Shown: piece after piece, positions 44,501-53,800 of the stretch
Layout of the letters: each line of letters begins with the position of its first letter
How positions within the stretch are numbered: position 1 is the stretch's first letter
Notes under the pieces: model-generated
Databases searched by the model: none
Told to the model about the DNA's origin: nothing
The model's input: the letters and a program-made list of their open reading frames with translations, nothing else
Position numbers and translations under genes: made by a program
Origin: Pseudomonas alkylphenolica
GTDB taxonomy: Bacteria > Pseudomonadota > Gammaproteobacteria > Pseudomonadales > Pseudomonadaceae
DNA: 64,000 nt
NCBI RefSeq assembly: GCF_004025535.1
Contig: NZ_QJRG01000048.1
Location: 312,933 to 376,932 of the forward strand
Reading direction: 5' to 3'

Positions 44501-47042
44501 GCACGCGGTTCATGGCCAGGGAAGCCTCAACAGCCAGCTCCATGCGCATAGGGGCCTGTGCAGTCCTCATTGCGCTCAGTTCAGCGGCGCTCACCGCTGA
44601 CTGCCGCAGTATCTCTGACAAGTCAGCATCCTTCAGTACTTGAAGTGCCGGCGGCAACATGCCGCGTAACATCAGGGCCGGCTCGGTCAACGGGATGTCC
44701 GTTGAGTGCCCGGTATCGCCGTGTCGGTCCGGCAGCAGTGCCCGGTTCAATTTATCGAGACGCGACCGAGCCAGCGTCCCGGCCTTGCGGGTCGCTCCCA
44801 TTTCCAGCACGGTTTCGAAAAAGTCGACCAATGCTTCCCCGGCTTCGTCCCATTTCGACTTCACGACACTGGTGGGGAGATCGATGGCCAGCTGTTTGAG
44901 GAGCATCGCCTTGAACAACAGTGCCCTTCCTGGAAACTTCACCTTGCCGGGTACCGCGATCAACAAAACATCCAGTACGAATGAAACGTACTCGGACCCG
45001 ATTCGCAGCGCATGCGTCAAGCTGCTTTGTTGATTAGGGGTGAAATGCTCTTTGACCTGGCTGGCGATAAATGCCCGTCGGCTGTGCGCCAGCATCGAGA
45101 TGAATGGAGGCCTCCAGGTCGGCCGGGCGACTTCAAGTGCATGGATAGCGGTCGACTGCCGGATAGCGTAAGGCACGGTCAGATTCACTTCGCTGGCCTT
45201 GCGATCATAATCTGCCTTGCTTGCATACACGCCCTGTGCCGTCCAATGGGCCGTAGCAGGACGATTCTTAGCAGGCTGATCAGGCAACGGCTGCGGTAAT
45301 TTAGCCATCACCGCCTGCTGCGCCGCCGGCCCCAGAAGTGACCAAGACCAGCCATCGCGCCGCTGCCGGGTGAGCCACAGGTCTCCGCGAAACGCCTCCA
45401 TAAATACGTCTACCGCGCTGATGTTCTTATCAAGGTCAGCAATGAAAAGGCGGCCTTCAGGTTCAGTGGCCGCGTAGATGTAATTGGCCTTGCGCGTACG
45501 CAGGCCAAATACCGGTAGCTCATGTGCTTCGATGCGCAGGTGCTGATTGCCATAAGGCATAGGATTACCGTCGGTGTATCCAGGCACTGACACCCCGGCG
45601 CTGGCCAGCAACTGCCCATACTGCCCGGTACTGATACGGTCCGATTTCAGCGCGTTGAGCAAGGTAATTTCAAAATTTGCCTGGGCTTCTTGAGCTATCC
45701 CCTCGGCAACATCATCTTCGCGCGCCCACTGCTCGCACTTGTCAGCGATCACTTGGCCAATATCCAGATCCCGGCCAATGCGGACGATCTCGTTGACCGT
45801 TACGGTGCTACCGTCGGCCTTGGTGAACGGTGCACCATTGAGCGTCGTCCAGCTGTTCATGACAAAATCATAAGCGTCCCGATTCAACTGCGGCGGTGCC
45901 AACGACCGTGGCGTGCCGTGGGAAAGCCAGGCCCACAGTCGACCACTGACTGCCGTTTTACCGGTTCGCGCCGTATGAATCTCGAGCGAATCGACCTCCA
46001 CGGTGTACCCGGCAAGCGCTGTCAATGCAGCATTGAGCTGTAGTTTGGTGTCGTCGACAATCCTGGCCAACCCCTGGGTGCTCAACCGGGGGGTAGCATA
46101 GAGCGTGCTCAAGCGCTCCCTGAGTGGCAATTCAAGGGCTCCGAAGAAGGACGCCATCACCTCCAGCGCCTTGCCCACCAGTGCGCCAGCCTGCTGCTCA
46201 TCTGCTGTCAGCAAAACAGGCTCATCCCCGCGGGGGTACAGCGCAACCGTGTCATCGCCCGGAGAAACCGGATCATCGGCTTGCGGCCCTGCCCAGTCAT
46301 CCGCTTTGAAAGGCATAGGGATAAGCGCGTAAGCCAGCAACGAATTGAGCGCATTGTGGGCGGCCATCAGGAACACCAGCGCATCAATGCCCGGCGGGTC
46401 TGTCTCCATGCAAGCAGTGATATCGACATCGATTCGGCGCTGCAACTCACGTACAAAATCTTCTGCGTGCACAATCTCGTTCAGCGCCAGCTGCCCGGCA
46501 ACCGCTTCGGCTGCCTGCTGCAGGTTGGGCATGCGATCGGGCAAGACCTCGTCACAAATAAAAACACCTGCCTTGACCAGGCCCTGGGCAAACGTGCCCT
46601 TCGCTGCCGCCTGGATCAGCTCACCGCGCAGGGAGACCAAGGGCAGCGGGTTACTGCCGTGGGGCTCCTCTGACGCACTCACAGGCACTTCTGTCGTGGC
46701 ACCGAGCAACGCGTTGTGCGCGGCCATCAGGCAAAAATGCCAGGCTGCATCGGGGATTTCCGCCTCAAAACTGAGATCGATCTCAAGGTCGACCCGGCCT
46801 TGTAACGCAAGAAGAAAATCCCAGGTGTCGGTGTGCTCTTGCTCGATCTGTACCTGCGCCACGGACATGGCCAACGTCTGCAACCGCTCCAGCAACACAG
46901 CATCGCCGTTATCCCACAGGAACACACCCGCTGAAACCTGCATCAGGTCGAAGCTGTCGGTAAGGGTTGGCGGGAGAAAACCAGCGGCAATCGTGATCGC
47001 TGGCAGATCCGGCATCGGATCGGGTGCGAAAGAAATGGTCAT
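41580..47042 (-). CDS. Large toxin-like protein with C-terminal Dam-like methyltransferase fold
   Basis: A 1820-residue protein. I place the start at ATG 47042 (MTISFAPDPMPDLP) because GGAG lies six bases upstream; longer in-frame starts up to 47099 lack a ribosome-binding site. No signal peptide is seen. Residues 38-113 and 158-234 are a duplicated module ending in FCLMAAHNALLG / FLMAAHNALNS. A hydrophobic stretch lies near 690-720 (SFVLDVLLIAVPGKVKFPGR), in a region with the look of large Pseudomonas toxin proteins. Residues about 1480-1820 resemble D12-class (Dam-type) adenine methyltransferases: EPMAGSGFYSNY (SAM motif I, 1516-1527), NDVNPLVYL (1540-1548), and AAAFYLMQYNSARHAAVRIN followed by SLGRIDLP. 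The catalytic DPPY is missing; the matching place reads VSGHF (about 1740). I infer a secreted or injected effector with a modified methyltransferase module; the activity is unknown. Confidence 0.65.
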   Translation of the reverse strand: MTISFAPDPMPDLPAITIAAGFLPPTLTDSFDLMQVSAGVFLWDNGDAVLLERLQTLAMSVAQVQIEQEHTDTWDFLLALQGRVDLEIDLSFEAEIPDAAWHFCLMAAHNALLGATTEVPVSASEEPHGSNPLPLVSLRGELIQAAAKGTFAQGLVKAGVFICDEVLPDRMPNLQQAAEAVAGQLALNEIVHAEDFVRELQRRIDVDITACMETDPPGIDALVFLMAAHNALNSLLAYALIPMPFKADDWAGPQADDPVSPGDDTVALYPRGDEPVLLTADEQQAGALVGKALEVMASFFGALELPLRERLSTLYATPRLSTQGLARIVDDTKLQLNAALTALAGYTVEVDSLEIHTARTGKTAVSGRLWAWLSHGTPRSLAPPQLNRDAYDFVMNSWTTLNGAPFTKADGSTVTVNEIVRIGRDLDIGQVIADKCEQWAREDDVAEGIAQEAQANFEITLLNALKSDRISTGQYGQLLASAGVSVPGYTDGNPMPYGNQHLRIEAHELPVFGLRTRKANYIYAATEPEGRLFIADLDKNISAVDVFMEAFRGDLWLTRQRRDGWSWSLLGPAAQQAVMAKLPQPLPDQPAKNRPATAHWTAQGVYASKADYDRKASEVNLTVPYAIRQSTAIHALEVARPTWRPPFISMLAHSRRAFIASQVKEHFTPNQQSSLTHALRIGSEYVSFVLDVLLIAVPGKVKFPGRALLFKAMLLKQLAIDLPTSVVKSKWDEAGEALVDFFETVLEMGATRKAGTLARSRLDKLNRALLPDRHGDTGHSTDIPLTEPALMLRGMLPPALQVLKDADLSEILRQSAVSAAELSAMRTAQAPMRMELAVEASLAMNRVLRAQATLTLGTPRYRELPSTVEWPIVGLLSQHLDICITVQGPDGMSLRRFEPASGSLMPGSAAGKPEMVLTRYGNWHFSEGSENRNGAISNSLFYYVQPAPAGARPGDRVAQTDRLRETVAELLLVPEIEHAFARAIHHGARPRASVQATDGMLLAVSVEGKDTVDPGRLTGGATRWISAESERRVPDANSIENFNKARLQHDLALLNGGFGLSASPALTQSAESLYLSGLLDLFNGTPGMDVAVRVVTAGRSVAVWGNEGASQVLVLERRGVVDAHDYLGRLDARDSVSPAAQSANPLSELLLRLMSDTARDTLAINITEPHVLTRRVMDRVLSVRALSPTQGGLRGFDVTPQAGLATYVQTVTLTVSPEADGLARHEAKVWLEWGHGALEVRAEGEAWRVLSAAGGAGPLMLRSYGEWRILQEPIATLETLGGASVQDAPLLAKLNQMQIREPSARVYHVWADDSVEGGSYIAFRGSNAAYYRVRTAEAGAAELEVVRADGSGGGVWVRQGPSGVWEAARTLLGGMPDEEQVVLWRPQGALAPRPIPTGFGLQDSNYAARFRIGAGSHKAQNRFYPFVCPRGQQDVYNSRLSNSDAILSHRSSTANIATKVEVFSNQWGMPLDITSLPFFDMPGKISTEVRLVNGALIADLIGKRVAGQPVVRRILEPMAGSGFYSNYARAVGFTGAMQVNDVNPLVYLTQREIVEQPDQVKHYIESIKANLAALAYEGTGMRFDSIDLKKQFATRAEAEVFMTSEAASRIREDMKNYFYRLIDTHFVMTPAGIGVRSTLPENEARAFLAAAFYLMQYNSARHAAVRINSLGRIDLPMSSVVRDRQFVSLLYNGIANIDHLNYLSHLHTAQGESSVFTNYNGWEMFDPIDGTTKDGDLAIVSGHFSDNYLTEAQFMEKVTNHVVPFVNQGGRVVIINTHSLYKAEAFSELGFQVFEIRTPSTGYLLAVNTQVVTDVGLAVN

Positions 47043-47149
47043 GACAGGCTCCATTACAAATGAGGGAGCCGTCATCAGACCAGTGAACACAAGCATCACT
47101 GCGCTACATGTATCTATACGCGGATCAAGTCACCTGTGCTTGGCCGCAT

Positions 47150-47177
47150 GCGCCTGCGGAAGTTCCTCCGCAGGCGC
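47150..47177 (-). terminator. Hairpin between small membrane gene and toxin-like gene
   Basis: GCGCCTGCGG / CCGCAGGCGC form a perfect 10-bp stem with an 8-base loop, 31 bases past the stop of the 36-residue protein on the minus strand. No T-tract follows. The remainder of the 47043-47207 stretch shows no gene. Confidence 0.5.
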
Positions 47178-47207
47178 TCGGGTTGCATCACGGTCTTGAA
47201 TGGAAGG

Positions 47208-47318
47208 TTACTGGTGGCTGACCCAATACACCGCGGTCACAACAACCAGCACAATCAAACAGAGTATCGCCCAGGCATCGACATGGCTGTCGTTCTTCAC
47301 TTTGGTCGAGTTTCCCAT
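47208..47318 (-). CDS. 36-residue single-pass membrane protein
   Basis: A tiny gene read directly from the minus strand. The ATG at 47318 is preceded by AGAGG with a 7-base spacer. The product starts MGNSTKVKNDSHVDAWAILC and continues through a membrane helix (LIVLVVVTAVYWVSHQ). The hydrophilic charged N-terminus and single hydrophobic helix fit a small inner-membrane protein with the N-terminus inside. I do not recognise a family. It sits in a 362-base gap between two larger minus-strand genes. The good ribosome-binding site, a clean hydrophobicity profile and the downstream hairpin favour a real gene, but conservation could not be tested. Confidence 0.55.
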   Translation of the reverse strand: MGNSTKVKNDSHVDAWAILCLIVLVVVTAVYWVSHQ

Positions 47319-47404
47319 TGCATCGCCTCTTGTAGTGGTTATGGGAATGCACGTCACCCGTAGCAGTTAAGTCCAGCAATGTCCTTTGCTCAAGTAAGGA
47401 ATTA

Positions 47405-48487
47405 TCAATAGTCAATCGGCGCCTGAAGGAACGGATAGCGGTAGCTTGCTGCACGCCCCTGCGCACTGAAGCGATTGAAGTCCAGGCCATAGTCGGCCTG
47501 ATCCTGCAGCTTCAGCCAGCGCCGCGCGCGTGCCGGGTCAATCAGTTGCAGAACCGGCACCTGGTGGTTGCGCTGCCCGTCACGGTCGATTGGCAGATTC
47601 AGCGCATCATCGTGCAACAACACCATGGCCCATCCGCCGAGGGAGAAGTGGCCGCCCATCAACACGCTGATCCGGCCGTCGATGCGGTCCTGCAGCGCTT
47701 GCGGGGAGCTGTTGACAGCGCTGAACAGGACATCCCGGCCCGGGGTGCGACCGGCTTCGACAAAGGCCTGCATGACGCCAAAAGCCATCTCGTCATTGGC
47801 CGACCAGACCAGTTCGATGCGCGGGTAGCGCTTCAGCAACTGCTGAGCCTGCTGGTACGCCCGCTCCTGCTCCCACCCGCCATGCACCAGCTGGCGCAAG
47901 CGTACTTCCGGGTGCTCGGCCAGGGCCCGGCGCATGCCTTTCTCGCGCAGTTGCGCCGCCGGCGTGGTCTTGATCCCGGAAAACGCCAGCAACTCGATGG
48001 GGCGGGTTATTCCGGGTCGGGAACGCAGGGCGACAAGTTCCTTGAGCATCTGATAGCCGGCCTGCTCGTCGTTGTTGACCAGCGTACCGAGCACCGGCGC
48101 GTACTTTTCCGGCGCCTTCTCGATCAATTCGGCCTGACTTGGGGTCAGGCCGTTATTGACCAGAAACAGCTTGACCCCGCTGTCATGTGACAGGCGGATG
48201 ATTTCCGGGGCCACATACTGCTCATTGACCAGCACCAGATAATCCGGGCGGTCCGCACTGGCGAGTACTTTGCGCGCCTCGATCAACGCGTGCTCCGGAC
48301 GCCGCTCCATGTACTCGACCCGTAGCTCCATCCCCAGGTCCTGGGCGGCTGCCTGCATGAAGCGCGAATAACTGACCCAGAAGGTCTCGTTGGAATAGCC
48401 AGGATTCAGAAACACCACCGACGCGGCCTGTGCGCTGGCTGCCAGCGGCAGACTCAGGCATAGGCTTTGGCACAAGGCCTTGAGCAT
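47405..48487 (-). CDS. Periplasmic sugar-type binding protein (type 1 PBP fold)
   Basis: A 360-residue exported protein with a signal peptide (MLKALCQSLCLSLPLAASAQA). The body has the type 1 periplasmic binding fold of sugar-binding and AI-2-binding proteins: SVVFLNPGYSNETFWVSYSR, DYLVLVNEQYVAPEI, IELVWSANDEMAFGVMQAF and GRDVLFSAVNSSPQALQ. The ATG follows AGGAGCG. No ABC transporter genes adjoin, so it may serve a sensor rather than transport. It is divergent from cysI with a 218-base gap. The ligand cannot be told from the sequence. Confidence 0.82.
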   Translation of the reverse strand: MLKALCQSLCLSLPLAASAQAASVVFLNPGYSNETFWVSYSRFMQAAAQDLGMELRVEYMERRPEHALIEARKVLASADRPDYLVLVNEQYVAPEIIRLSHDSGVKLFLVNNGLTPSQAELIEKAPEKYAPVLGTLVNNDEQAGYQMLKELVALRSRPGITRPIELLAFSGIKTTPAAQLREKGMRRALAEHPEVRLRQLVHGGWEQERAYQQAQQLLKRYPRIELVWSANDEMAFGVMQAFVEAGRTPGRDVLFSAVNSSPQALQDRIDGRISVLMGGHFSLGGWAMVLLHDDALNLPIDRDGQRNHQVPVLQLIDPARARRWLKLQDQADYGLDFNRFSAQGRAASYRYPFLQAPIDY

Positions 48488-48605
48488 GCGGATTCGCTCC
48501 TGCTATTCAAACCATTGATTATAAACACCGCAGAGCCTCAAACAGCCAAATGCCAGTCAGTCTCACTTAGTCCAAATGGTTCTTTTCATATGCAAAAACA
48601 TCACT

Positions 48606-48623
48606 TTTGCGCATAAACGCAAA
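48606..48623. promoter_or_regulatory. Inverted repeat upstream of cysI
   Basis: TTTGCG-CATAAA-CGCAAA is a perfect 6-bp inverted repeat 83 bases before the cysI ATG, in the AT-rich divergent region. It could be an operator or part of a CysB-type site; the evidence is position and symmetry only. Confidence 0.3.
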
Positions 48624-48705
48624 CTGCTATCTTTCTTCCGCTCCGCTTTGGGAGTGCGCGGCCGTGCGCGCGATTAGCTGCAAGCAGCTTGAGAACAGGA
48701 CCCCT

Positions 48706-50358
48706 ATGTACGTATACGACGAGTACGATCAGCGGATCATCGAGGACCGCGTCAAGCAGTTCCGAGATCAGACCCGACGCTATCTGGCCGGTGAGCTGAG
48801 CGAAGAAGAGTTCCGCCCCCTGCGCCTGCAAAATGGCCTCTATATCCAACGTTTTGCCCCGATGTTGCGGGTCGCTGTGCCGTATGGCCAGCTGACGTCG
48901 CGCCAGACTCGGATGCTGGCGAAGATCGCGCGCGACTACGACAAGGGCTATGCCCACATCAGCACCCGGCAAAACGTGCAATACAACTGGCCCGCCCTGG
49001 AAGACATCCCGGAGATCCTGGCCGAACTGGCGACCGTGCAGATGCACGCGATCCAGACCAGCGGCAACTGCCTGCGCAACGTCACCACCGACCAGTTCGC
49101 CGGTGTCGCTGCCGATGAAGTGATCGACCCGCGCCCTTGGTGCGAGATCGTTCGCCAGTGGACCACGTTCCACCCAGAATTCGCCTACCTGCCGCGCAAG
49201 TTCAAAATTGCCATCAATGGCTCGAGCAGCGACCGCGCCGCCATTGAAGTCCACGATATCGGCCTCGAGCCGGTGTACAACGCAACCGGCGAGCTGGGCT
49301 TCCGCGTACTGGTGGGTGGCGGCCTGGGCCGTACCCCGGTGGTCGGCGCCTTCATCAATGAATTCCTGCCGTGGCAAGACCTGCTGAGCTACCTGGACGC
49401 GATCCTGCGGGTTTACAACCGCTACGGCCGTCGCGATAACAAGTACAAGGCACGGATCAAGATCCTGGTCAAAGCCCTGACCCCGGAAGTCTTTGCCGAG
49501 AAGGTCGAGGCCGAAATGGCCCATCTGCGCGGTGGCAGCACCACGCTGACCGAAGCCGAAGTACAGCGTGTAGCCAAGCACTTCGTTGATCCGGACTACA
49601 AGGCGCTGGACAACCTCGACTTCAGCGAGCTGGAACAACAGCACCCGGGCTTCGCCCGCTGGCGCACCCGTAACGTCCTGGCGCACAAGAAGCCGGGCTA
49701 CGTGGCCGTGACCCTGTCGCTCAAGCCTACCGGCGTTGCACCGGGCGACCTGACCGACAAACAGCTCGATGCCGTCGCTGATCTTGCCGAACGCTACAGC
49801 TTCGGCCAGCTACGTACCTCCCACGAGCAGAACATCATCCTCGCAGACGTCGAGCAGAGCCAACTGCACACGCTGTGGCTGGAACTGCGTGAAAACGGTT
49901 TCGCTACGCCGAACATCGGCCTGCTGACCGACATCATCTGCTGCCCTGGTGGTGACTTCTGCTCCCTGGCCAACGCCAAGTCGATCCCGATTGCCGAATC
50001 CATCCAGCGCCGTTTCGACGACCTGGACTACCTGTTCGACATCGGCGAACTGGACCTGAACATCTCCGGCTGCATGAACGCCTGTGGTCACCACCACGTC
50101 GGCCACATCGGCATTCTCGGGGTGGACAAGAAAGGTGAAGAGTTCTACCAGGTCTCCCTTGGTGGCAGCGCCAGCCGTGACGCCAGCCTGGGCAAGATCC
50201 TCGGCCCTTCGTTCGCCCAGGACGCCATGCCGGATGTCATCTCGAAGCTGATCGACGTCTACGTTGAAAAACGTACCGAAGACGAGCGCTTCATCGACAC
50301 CTACCAGCGTATTGGCATCGACCCTTTCAAGGAACGCGTCTATGCAGCGAATCATTAA
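48706..50358 (+). CDS. cysI: Sulfite reductase hemoprotein subunit
   Basis: A 550-residue siroheme and 4Fe-4S enzyme that reduces sulfite to sulfide for cysteine synthesis. The start ATG at 48706 (MYVYDEYDQRIIEDRVKQFR) follows an AGGA site; the in-frame codon at 48607 lies in the promoter. Cluster and siroheme cysteines are in CCPGGDFCSLANAKS and NISGCMNACGHHHVGHIG. Two ferredoxin-like half domains surround them (LRVAVPYGQLTSRQTRML). The lack of a nearby cysJ flavoprotein suggests another electron donor, as in other pseudomonads. The DUF934 gene overlaps its end by 17 bases and is co-transcribed. Confidence 0.93.
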   Translation: MYVYDEYDQRIIEDRVKQFRDQTRRYLAGELSEEEFRPLRLQNGLYIQRFAPMLRVAVPYGQLTSRQTRMLAKIARDYDKGYAHISTRQNVQYNWPALEDIPEILAELATVQMHAIQTSGNCLRNVTTDQFAGVAADEVIDPRPWCEIVRQWTTFHPEFAYLPRKFKIAINGSSSDRAAIEVHDIGLEPVYNATGELGFRVLVGGGLGRTPVVGAFINEFLPWQDLLSYLDAILRVYNRYGRRDNKYKARIKILVKALTPEVFAEKVEAEMAHLRGGSTTLTEAEVQRVAKHFVDPDYKALDNLDFSELEQQHPGFARWRTRNVLAHKKPGYVAVTLSLKPTGVAPGDLTDKQLDAVADLAERYSFGQLRTSHEQNIILADVEQSQLHTLWLELRENGFATPNIGLLTDIICCPGGDFCSLANAKSIPIAESIQRRFDDLDYLFDIGELDLNISGCMNACGHHHVGHIGILGVDKKGEEFYQVSLGGSASRDASLGKILGPSFAQDAMPDVISKLIDVYVEKRTEDERFIDTYQRIGIDPFKERVYAANH

Positions 50359-50836
50359 GAACAACGAAATCGTCGACGAAACCTGGCACCTGCTGCCCAA
50401 GGACTTCAACATCGACGAAGTGACCAACTGCGACGACTACATCGTTCCGCTGCAGTTGTGGCGTGAACACGGCCATATGCTCAAGGCCCGCGACGGCGGC
50501 CTGGGTGTCTGGCTGGATGCCGACGAAGAAGCCGAAGAGATCGGCCACGTCGCCAACGAGTTCCAGGTCATTGCCCTGAACTTCCCGGCTTTCACCGACG
50601 GGCGCAATTACTCCAATGCGCGCCTGCTGCGTGACCGCTACAAGTTCACCGGCGAACTGCGGGCCATTGGCGACGTGCTGCGTGATCAGCTGTTCTACCT
50701 CAAGCGCTGCGGTTTTGACGCCTTCGCCCTGCGAGCCGACAAAGACCCGGTGGAAGCACTGGAAAGCCTCAAAGACTTCTCGGTGACCTACCAGGCCGCC
50801 ACCGACGAACCGCAACCGCTGTTCCGTCGTCGCTGA
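50342..50836 (+). CDS. DUF934 protein, partner of sulfite reductase
   Basis: A 164-residue cytoplasmic protein of the DUF934 family. The ATG at 50342 follows AAGGAACG within the end of cysI (17-base overlap), so translation is coupled. Family pattern: CDDYIVPLQLWREHGHML, LNFPAFTDGRNYSNARLLRD, and GDVLRDQLFYLKRCGFDAF. DUF934 genes are almost always next to cysI in Pseudomonas and relatives and are annotated as oxidoreductases probably involved in sulfite reduction. The exact role is unproven. A strong terminator follows. Confidence 0.92.
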   Translation: MQRIIKNNEIVDETWHLLPKDFNIDEVTNCDDYIVPLQLWREHGHMLKARDGGLGVWLDADEEAEEIGHVANEFQVIALNFPAFTDGRNYSNARLLRDRYKFTGELRAIGDVLRDQLFYLKRCGFDAFALRADKDPVEALESLKDFSVTYQAATDEPQPLFRRR

Positions 50837-50838
50837 AT

Positions 50839-50869
50839 AAAAAAGGCCCCGCATGCGGGGCCTTTTTTT
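50839..50869. terminator. Bidirectional intrinsic terminator
   Basis: AAAAAGGCCCC-GCATGC-GGGGCCTTTTT is an extended perfect palindrome with A- and T-tracts on both sides. It sits in the 44 bases between the convergent DUF934 and NEL genes and should stop transcription from either direction. Confidence 0.95.
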
Positions 50870-50880
50870 GCCTGTCGTAA

Positions 50881-53800
50881 TTACGGCGAGAGCTCTTCAA
50901 CTTGCGTCAACCGGGTCATCAAGGCAGCCTCTGCTTCTTCGCGACCTCTGATCAGGTCGGCGGCTCCCTTTAAATAACCGTTATCGTCGATATCAAATTT
51001 GCGTAACGTACCGTCTGCATGGAAGAGCGTTTTACCCAGCGTATTGCGCAACGCGCTCACCACGTCGCCATCGAGCTTGGCTGGCACCTCGTCAGACGTT
51101 CCCCTGCAATAATCCAGGTAGTCCAGGCCCTCTGTCCAGGTAGTCAGAATGGCTTCGAACTGACCTGCGTATCGTTCTTTCAGGTAACGCTGCCAGCTGC
51201 TTTCACCCACCATCCAGGCCTGGCGGTTGGCGACCGTATCACGCCCTTTCACCGCGCCTGCAACCCGATCGAACGTTTCCTTCGAGAGATTGGCCGTAGC
51301 CTCGAAGAGCATGTCACTGGAAGGCTCCGGGTAGTCAAGCACGCCCGCTAACTTCTGGCGCAAGGCCAGCCGGATCTCGATATCATCGACGCTCTCACTC
51401 GCAAGTCGGGCATCGCTGATGTCATCCAGCGGGTCCAGTGGTGTCAGCTCGCCGTCAGCCATCAAGGCGGCACGCCGACTCATGCGGGCCAAAGACAACG
51501 TATCGGCCATTCGTTGCACTTCATGGCGACGAAACAACTGCTTGTACAACGCCACCAGATCAGCGCTGCGTCCACTGCTACCGGCCTCTGAGCTGCGTTG
51601 AAACACCAACACGGCGGTTTCCAGGGCACTGAATGCGTCAGCACCGGCATCGCCACAGGTCACTGGAAAATCGCCAGCAATCGCCACCAGATCCTCCCGG
51701 AGCTGCGTATGCTGTGAAGCCAGTTCAAGCATTGACCACACCCGCTTGCGTACATACGCCGCATTGGCCCGAAACTCACTCGACAAGGCAAGTCGATCAA
51801 ACGCATCGTGCAGAGCGCGGTTCTGTCGATTCTGGAACAGCTCCTGCCAGAGGTCGCGTTGAACCTGACCTGCCCCCTCCAACCAGACATCGTCAGGCTG
51901 TACCGGTTCCTGGATATGTATCCCCAGATCACGTTCATAGGCAGCCCCGACAATGCTCATTCGGGCAATGCTGTCAGCATTCAACGGGTTAGAAAATAAA
52001 TTCAGGTCAAGGTCGGGATCTGTGCGCAGTGCGGCACCGAAGCGTGTTTCAGCCAGCGCCGGAAGTGTCGTGATCCGGTTGCTACTCAGATCAATGGACT
52101 CCAGCTGGAGGGGCTCCAGGTTCATCAAGGTCGTCAATCCTTCAGGCCATTCGCTCAACCCACAGGCTTTAAGGTCAAGCTGCTCCAGTTGCGTCAGGTC
52201 GCCAAGCTCGGGGGCCCGCCCAAGGTCTAAATTGAATGCCAGATTCAGTCGCTTCAATTGACCAAACCTGGAAAACACCTGCGCGGCGGTTTCATCCAAC
52301 ACCAAGTCAGTATTGCTTAAATTCAGCTCTTGCAGAGGCAACCGGGTCAGGACTTCCAGCCCTTCGGCGGTCAATCTCACGCTGCTGTAACGAAAGTTCA
52401 GCCGGGTCAGCACCGGCAGTGATGCCAACGCTTCCAGCGCCGAATTGGAAAGGCCAGTCAGTGGATTCTTTTGCAAGTTGAGTGTCTGCAGGCTGACCAA
52501 CGGTTCGAGCACATCAAAGAGGGAGTCGCTGTTAATCAGGCCGTTTTCACTTACATTTAGATGAACCAGGCCCGTCAGCGCGCCGACATCAGCTGGGATC
52601 TCGCTTAACCGGTTGCCCTCCAGTGACAGGCGTTTGAGCCGTGGGAAGCAGCGCAGAAAACCAGAGGGCAATGCCTCTTGCTGCATTCCTGCCAGGCTCA
52701 GGTCGTGAATATGCTCGAACCGTGCGGTCAACACGGGCAGCGCTCCGGCGTTCGACCTGTGAAGTGCCAGCTTCGCTCTGACGCCCCCGCCTGGTCGACG
52801 CCAGGTGTTGAGCAGTGTCTGGCGGACATGTTGTCGATCGCCCCGTTGATAGACGTTTGTGCTGTCCGTCACCCACCGATCAAGCGTTTCCTCGAGCGTT
52901 TTGTATTCAGCCTCCAGTTTGAACACGGCATCACCCAGATGCTGATTCTCAAGTAACAGGCGTGCTTTCATCGCTTCAAGCGCCTCCCTGTTCAGCCTCG
53001 GGAACAGGGCGTTCAATCTACCATCAACAGCCTGGCTCCCCACCGTCCCTCCCAGGGGATAGCCGGTCCGACCGTCAGCCAATCGAAAGGGCGAGCGAAA
53101 CCACGGTTTGATCGGCTGCTGGCCAAGCAGAGTCGACACCCGAGCCCGATCTGCCGAGGCAAGCGCATACAATGTGCTGCGCAACAGCTGCCATGACTGA
53201 ATATCAAAGCCCAATGCCTGCCGTTCACTGTCGGGCAACGCCTTGAGCAACGAGGCAAACAGCGGCTCACCGCCGCTCAACTCAAGGTCTTGAGCGTCAT
53301 AGACGCGGTAACCGTTGCTGTTGCGCACCACCGTTTTGAGCGCGCCCTCAGGCTGACCGGCGCTGGCCAGCAGACGTCCAGTCCGCGAGTTCTCGCGCAG
53401 TTCAAGACGAACATTACCACTCCACCCCGGCAGATCAGCCATCAACCCCACCGCCAGTCGATCGCTGTCAAGGTTTGCCAGCGTTACCTCATGCAGCCCC
53501 TGAATGGCCCGCGACACAGCGATCTGTCGCTGATACACCCGTGCTTCTTCAGCCAGACGCATCGGCACACGCCCATCACTGGCTTGCAACTGCGTCCGCT
53601 CGACGGAATCAGCGGCGTCGATGATCTCCAGCGCAGCCTCGTCGGTCAGCAGCGGAAAGGCCTTGATCAGCCGCGCCTGTTCAACACTCGGCTCTGCTCG
53701 TCCATGCTCGTGCAGGAGCTCGAAGATTGCAGCGCGCGCCTTGGTGGCACGCTCGGCAATCAGTTGACGGAGTACCTCCAAGCGCTTGTGCGTCTCAACG

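Noticed and set aside
47188..47490. A 100-codon minus-strand frame overlapping the gap before the toxin-like gene
   Set aside because: It starts inside the binding-protein gene and has no domain; the 36-residue membrane protein in another frame fits better.
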